The notes under the pieces: generated by a model
Seen by the model: the letters and a program-made list of their open reading frames with translations, nothing else
The model's database searches: none
What the model was told of the DNA's origin: nothing
Assembly (NCBI GenBank): GCA_023419605.1
Contig: JAEZXR010000127.1
Location: 137,478 to 201,477, forward strand
Reading direction: 5' to 3'
Length of the DNA: 64,000 nt
Source of the DNA: Bacillota bacterium
GTDB lineage: Bacteria > Bacillota > Clostridia > Acetivibrionales > JAEZXR01
Made by a program: the position numbers and the translations under genes
Shown: positions 59,979-64,000 of the stretch, in pieces
Layout of the letters: every line of letters starts with the position of its first letter
Position numbering within the stretch: the first letter of the stretch is position 1

Positions 59979-62699
59979 ATGAAATTTTTCAAAAAGAGAG
60001 TAAATCCTTTTATACTGGCTATTTTTATGATTGTATCGATGTTTTCGGGCTATTGCAAAGTAAATGCTGCCGGCATTAGTTACCAGCTTGATGGACTTGC
60101 TATCGAGGGGGCACCGGTCAGCACTGACATGAGCGCTAAAGGACCGACAAAGTCGATTGATCTTGTAAACCCTGCTTTCGGAACTGCTGTCGCTATTAAG
60201 AATTCTATTTCAATTTTTACACCAGGTAACCGTGTCTGGATCTCAGCAGGTGCTGTAAAAACAAATGTAGCGGTAGTTGTAGATTCCAACATGGCCGTTA
60301 CGAGGGTGATTAATAAGGCACCCGCTCCCGGGGTAAAGCCAAGCTTTACCGAATCTACAGATGTTGCTGTTCCTGAAGGCGGTTTTGTACTTTTAGCTTA
60401 TGACGACAGCTATTTGAATGCGGGATACAAGAAGTTCCTGGCAGAAAACTTCAAAATAGGCGATGTCGTAAAGCTAAAACGCAACAATGAATTGATTACC
60501 GTAAATCAAATTCTTACACTTACGGGACAAAATGCGCCCAAAGAAGCAACACTAAATTTGGACTACAGCCAAATGTATACTACTACAGACAAAACCGCAA
60601 CAGTTAAAGGCACTGTTTCGGATATGAATGAAGCTATTAACTATAGCATAAACATTAAAAAGATTGATGCCAATGGGGATGTAATAAATGAACCGGATGC
60701 TCAAGGCTATTTTGCCAATGTAAATGCATCGGGAGACTTTAGTGCCCAAATTCCTCTGGGACGCGGTGTAAACTATCTGGATGTTTCTATAGTTGCTGAC
60801 GGTACTATAAAGACTGATACCACACAAAGCATGATTATTTTCAAAAAGGATCAGGTTACCTCAGAGAAAGATAAAGAAGTTGTTATGTGGGTTGATCAGT
60901 ATGCTAATGCAAAAACATTAAATACCAGGGAAAAAGTCGCTAAGATGATGCAAAGTGCAAAAAAAGCCGGTGTTACTGCTTTTGCACTTGATGTAAAAGG
61001 TCCGGAAGGCTATGTTTCCTATAAGAAAAATAATAAATCCGGTTCTCCCTATTTGACAGAAACCAATAATCCCAACAAAATGGTGGAAATGGATATCGAC
61101 CTGCTGAAGGAATTTACTAAAGCCGCACATGACGTGAATCTGAAAGTTTATGCTTCCTTTAATTTCTTTACGGAAGGTAATGTTAAAACCAATGATTCGG
61201 CGGTAATAGCAAATCATCCCGACTGGGTAGAGGTTTTGCAGGCACCTGAAGATAAGGGCCAGTTAAAAAAAGTTACTGACAGCGCGAGAGATAATACATT
61301 GATTTATGTCAATCCGGCAAATGATGAAGTACGGAAATTCGAACTTGCAAGAGTTCAGGAGGTTCTGCAACATTATGATGTTGATGGCATCGTAATGGAC
61401 AGAACGAGATATGATAATCAATATGCCGATTTCAGTGATGTTACTAAAGTGAAATTTGCCGCTTACCTGAAGGAAAGAGGAAAAAAACTTAATCAATGGC
61501 CACAGGACGCTTATTCCATAGATGCATCAGGCAACATGATAAAGGGAACCTACTACTATGATTGGCTAACCTTTAGAAGCAGTGTCATTAAAAGCTTTGC
61601 TGAAGAGTTAAGAGGCTTGATTGACAATCATAACAAAAAGGATAAAGGCGATGACAAAAAAGACAGGCGTGATGTAAAACTGGCTGCATATGTGGGGGCG
61701 TGGTATGAATCCTATTATCAAGTAGGTGTAAACTGGGCGGATGACAGTTTTATTTATAATAAAAGACTGGGATTCCCTGAGAAGGAGCTGTATACTCCTG
61801 AATATGCTCAAACCAGTTATCTGAATAATTTGGACTTTTTAATGATAGGTACATATTATAAAACGGAGCAGCAAATCAGTAAGTATGCAACAATGGGTAA
61901 TATCTTAACTAATGGACAGGTTCCACTGTATGCCTCCATAGATGTTACTACTTCAACTATTACTCCTGTAGAGCAGAGAGTAGGGTTCCAGGCTGCATAT
62001 GATAATACGGACGGCTGCATGATTTTTGATATGTCTTATGTTGAATGGTATGCTTTGCAGTGCGCCATTCAGGATGTTGAATATGAAAATCCAAATGTAA
62101 TCGGTTTTTCAACAAAAGATCCGAATGCAGTCACATTAGCCAGCAATTTAAACACATCCCGTACCGAGGATAAAATCATCATTTATAACAATCAATTTGG
62201 AGATACAACAGGTACAAATCAATACGGAGTTGAAGTTGTTGTCGGTGCGGATAATGTAGTAACGGCAGTAAAAAATAAGACACAAGCTATGAATTGGAAC
62301 TGGTCTGCTCCTGAGAATAATAACAGCACGATCCCTGCAGGTGGTTTCGTTATTTCCGCCGTAGACCGGTCCGGAAGCAGAGTCTATAGACAGCTTCTTG
62401 CCAACGGTTACAGTGTAGGAGACAAGGTTTATTCCGCTTTACTGACAGGCTTTATTGATTATAAAACGGAGGTTTTCAATACCGGTTCAACTAATTTATC
62501 TTTTACTGTTAATAAAATTGGAGGAGGTACAGTCAAGGTTTTAGTTGACGGAAATGAAGCAAGCCTTGCAGATGCAGCAACAGGCAAATATAGTATACCT
62601 GTAGCTCTTTCCAATGGAGGTAACAGCTTTAAAGTGGAAGCGTTTATTGACGGATATAAGGTACTGGAAAAGCAGTTCGTGTTAACAGCACAATTGTAA
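59979..62699 (+). CDS. large secreted GHL10-type glycosidase-like protein with duplicated flanking domains
   Basis: 906 residues from ATG 59979 (AAGGAGG 7 nt upstream). Signal peptide: KRVNPFILAIFMIVSMFSGYCKVNAA. The core barrel (about 295-680) is of the GHL10/DUF187 type: EVVMWVDQYANAKTL, AGVTAFALDVKGPEGYVSY, HDVNLKVYASFNFF, HYDVDGIVMDRTRYDNQY and LAAYVGAWYESYYQVGVNW. A domain of about 110 residues occurs on both sides of the core (PEGGFVLLAYDDSYLNAGYK early, PAGGFVISAVDRSGSRVYRQ late), each followed by an Ig-like module. No membrane anchor or sorting signal. It should act outside on the polymer; the substrate is unknown. Confidence 0.85.
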   Translation: MKFFKKRVNPFILAIFMIVSMFSGYCKVNAAGISYQLDGLAIEGAPVSTDMSAKGPTKSIDLVNPAFGTAVAIKNSISIFTPGNRVWISAGAVKTNVAVVVDSNMAVTRVINKAPAPGVKPSFTESTDVAVPEGGFVLLAYDDSYLNAGYKKFLAENFKIGDVVKLKRNNELITVNQILTLTGQNAPKEATLNLDYSQMYTTTDKTATVKGTVSDMNEAINYSINIKKIDANGDVINEPDAQGYFANVNASGDFSAQIPLGRGVNYLDVSIVADGTIKTDTTQSMIIFKKDQVTSEKDKEVVMWVDQYANAKTLNTREKVAKMMQSAKKAGVTAFALDVKGPEGYVSYKKNNKSGSPYLTETNNPNKMVEMDIDLLKEFTKAAHDVNLKVYASFNFFTEGNVKTNDSAVIANHPDWVEVLQAPEDKGQLKKVTDSARDNTLIYVNPANDEVRKFELARVQEVLQHYDVDGIVMDRTRYDNQYADFSDVTKVKFAAYLKERGKKLNQWPQDAYSIDASGNMIKGTYYYDWLTFRSSVIKSFAEELRGLIDNHNKKDKGDDKKDRRDVKLAAYVGAWYESYYQVGVNWADDSFIYNKRLGFPEKELYTPEYAQTSYLNNLDFLMIGTYYKTEQQISKYATMGNILTNGQVPLYASIDVTTSTITPVEQRVGFQAAYDNTDGCMIFDMSYVEWYALQCAIQDVEYENPNVIGFSTKDPNAVTLASNLNTSRTEDKIIIYNNQFGDTTGTNQYGVEVVVGADNVVTAVKNKTQAMNWNWSAPENNNSTIPAGGFVISAVDRSGSRVYRQLLANGYSVGDKVYSALLTGFIDYKTEVFNTGSTNLSFTVNKIGGGTVKVLVDGNEASLADAATGKYSIPVALSNGGNSFKVEAFIDGYKVLEKQFVLTAQL

Positions 62700-62715
62700 A
62701 TGACCTTCGTAAAAG

Positions 62716-62752
62716 ATCCTGCCATCATTATTAGCGATGGCAGGATTTTTTA
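62716..62752 (+). terminator. terminator of the glycan-utilisation operon
   Basis: ATCCTGCCATC (62716-62726) pairs with GATGGCAGGAT (62736-62746), followed by TTTTTATT. It ends the operon before the convergent regulator gene. Confidence 0.9.
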
Positions 62753-62768
62753 TTGTAAATATTTTTTA

Positions 62769-63620
62769 TTAAAGCTGTTTGTTTGCAACTGATTGAGCTG
62801 TGCTTTTTTTATTTTGGTCACAAACAGAATAATTATTTTTAAAATATTCAGTATATAAAATATCCAGGATATATATCTGAGCTACCTTTGCTGAAAGGGC
62901 GCCGCCCTGAAGGGGACCTTCGTTTGCACCGCATAAAAGTACGATATCAGCATATGCGGTAAGCGGTGAATCTGCAAACCTGGTAATACATATGGTCTTG
63001 GCTTTGTTTTGTTTCGCACGCTTTAAAATATCAATTACGTCTATTGTTGAGCCGGAATAGGAAAAGGCGATTGCCAGATCATTCTCATTTAAAAGGGAGG
63101 AAGACATTGCCTGCATGTGTGAATCCTGTACAGCAATGACGTTTGGAGTAATTCGTGCAAATTTGTTATATGCTTCTAAAGCTAAAACAGAGGATGACCC
63201 GACACCATAAAAGTAAATATGTTGAGCATTTGACATCATTTCAATGGCTTTATGAATATCCTTAATTTTAATCATACTTAAAGTTTGTTTAAGAGCTGCA
63301 ATATCAGTTTCAAGAATTTTGCGGCATACTTCATCAGTAGAGTCGGAAATATTTATTTCATCAGATAAAGTCATAGCTCTTTTAGTATTGCTTAAGGATT
63401 GTGCCAGCATTACCCTAAATACCTGATATCCGTTTAGCTTTAATGTCTTACAAAAACGGAAAACAGTCGTATCACCTACTCCACAACGTTCTGCTAAATC
63501 GGTGATGGACATGTACATTACTTCTTGAGGTGATTGTTTAACGAAATCAGCAACCTTCCGTTCTGATTTTGTAAATATCTTGTCATTCTTTTCTATTTGA
63601 AATAAAATATCAGTAGTCAT
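62769..63620 (-). CDS. MurR/RpiR family transcriptional regulator
   Basis: 283 residues. The N-terminal helix-turn-helix (about 1-75) includes EVMYMSITDLAERCGVGDTT and VFRFCKTLKLNGYQVFR. The C-terminal SIS sugar-phosphate-binding domain (about 110-250) contains IYFYGVGSSSVLALEAYNKF, then AIAFSYSGSTIDVIDILKRA and ICITRFADSPLTAYADIVLL. Regulators of this family respond to phosphosugars such as MurNAc-6-P or GlcNAc-6-P. It lies convergent to the locus, and TGAAAA-N3-TTTTCA sites occur near its own start and around 47.4-47.65 kb. Confidence 0.93.
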   Translation of the reverse strand: MTTDILFQIEKNDKIFTKSERKVADFVKQSPQEVMYMSITDLAERCGVGDTTVFRFCKTLKLNGYQVFRVMLAQSLSNTKRAMTLSDEINISDSTDEVCRKILETDIAALKQTLSMIKIKDIHKAIEMMSNAQHIYFYGVGSSSVLALEAYNKFARITPNVIAVQDSHMQAMSSSLLNENDLAIAFSYSGSTIDVIDILKRAKQNKAKTICITRFADSPLTAYADIVLLCGANEGPLQGGALSAKVAQIYILDILYTEYFKNNYSVCDQNKKSTAQSVANKQL

Positions 63621-63684
63621 TTAAAATTCCTTTTCAAATTCCTATTATCTTAATTAATTTGTTTAAATAATATAGTATATCAAA

Positions 63685-63725
63685 TGAAAATTTTTTTCAA
63701 TATGATAAAAAGAAAAAAATTTTCA
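63685..63725. promoter_or_regulatory. putative RpiR operators upstream of the regulator gene
   Basis: TGAAAA-TTT-TTTTCA (63685-63699, full match) and AGAAAA-AAA-TTTTCA (63711-63725, one mismatch). The position upstream of the regulator ATG (63620) suits autoregulation. Confidence 0.6.
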
Positions 63726-63873
63726 ATTATATTAAATATATCTATTGATAGAACATTAAAAGGAAATTCTAATAACTTTTGAGCAAAAACTTAGCTTTTC
63801 CCGATGAATTGGGTTGGATGACCTTTTTAGATGTCCCAACAAATACGGGAGGGCGGTGCCAGGCACCTAAGTT

Positions 63874-63935
63874 CAGGGTAAACGCATGAAATTTTTTGCG
63901 GGGTTTAAGGGGGGGCAAGCCCCTTTTAAATTTGA
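63874..63935 (+). repeat. dispersed 62-nt repeat, copy 2
   Basis: Begins CAGGGTAAACGCATGAAATT and carries the hairpin AAGGGGG-GGCAA-GCCCCTT. Copy 1 is at 36015-36075. Short inverted repeats GGTGCC/GGCACC (63856-63867) and GGGGACA/TGTCCCC (63941-63981) flank it. No gene is credible in 63726-64000. Confidence 0.7.
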
Positions 63936-64000
63936 ACTTTGGGGACAAAAGGACTACCCGTAATTCAGAAAGGTGTGTCCCCATACCTTAAGAAAAAAAG

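Noticed and set aside
46367..63620. The glycan locus as a sialic acid utilisation operon
   Set aside because: nanE and a ROK kinase are present, but no sialidase, sialate lyase (nanA) or sialate transporter was seen, so the ManNAc source is more likely another glycan.
63769..63984. 71-residue minus-strand frame at the right end
   Set aside because: It overlaps the dispersed repeat 63874-63935 and has no ribosome binding site or recognisable features.
1..64000. CRISPR array, rRNA or tRNA genes
   Set aside because: No regularly spaced direct repeats, rRNA signatures or tRNA cloverleaf sequences other than the tRNA-like part of tmRNA were seen while reading both strands.

Overview
The window reads as a chromosomal segment of an anaerobic, spore-former-type Firmicute of class Clostridia. 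The basis is strong GGAGG ribosome binding sites with frequent GTG and TTG starts, the tig-clpP-clpX-lonB block, smpB next to ssrA, an HPr/Crh-like protein beside uvrC, a LonB with an N-terminal membrane anchor, and an ABC sugar importer encoded without its own ATPase. No rRNA, tRNA or CRISPR array was seen. Genus cannot be fixed from sequence alone; a plant- or glycan-degrading clostridium fits the glycosidase content.

Region 1 (1-5.3 kb) holds an AraC regulator, a GH3 glycosidase, a GNAT acetyltransferase and an aldose-1-epimerase-like protein. Region 2 (5.3-38.4 kb) is housekeeping: rplM-rpsI, an amidohydrolase, tsaE / tsaB-rimI and a separate tsaD (t6A tRNA modification), a Lon-family protease, a chemoreceptor, an ECF sigma / anti-sigma / beta-repeat membrane protein operon, a VanW lipoprotein, an HPr-like protein with uvrC, tig-clpP-clpX-lonB, a secreted nuclease, uppP, a radical SAM-PDZ-DUF512 protein, a lytic transglycosylase, DUF402 and PHP proteins, smpB and tmRNA.

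Region 3 (37.6-45 kb) is a repeat-rich accessory zone around ssrA. An inverted-repeat-flanked S23-type four-helix-bundle gene sits between smpB and ssrA. Downstream lie one intact REP-associated tyrosine transposase (RAYT) with terminal inverted repeats, three decayed RAYT fragments, a duplicated copy of the tmRNA terminator, a GDSL hydrolase, an alpha/beta hydrolase, a second chemoreceptor and an acyltransferase-like protein.

Region 4 (46.3-63.7 kb) is a coherent, AT-richer glycan-utilisation locus. A divergent ROK sugar kinase is followed by a GxDLY/GDSL esterase, a GH20 hexosaminidase, a solute-binding lipoprotein and two permeases, an FAD-dependent oxidoreductase, a DUF4127 protein, a glycosidase-like protein of no family I recognise, NanE (ManNAc-6-P 2-epimerase), a 906-residue secreted GHL10-type protein, and a convergent MurR/RpiR repressor. 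Palindromes of the form TGAAAA-N3-TTTTCA occur at both ends and probably are the repressor's operators. The kinase plus NanE with no sialate lyase points to N-acetylmannosamine or a related amino sugar taken from a polymer. This locus is the best candidate for an undescribed system in the window.
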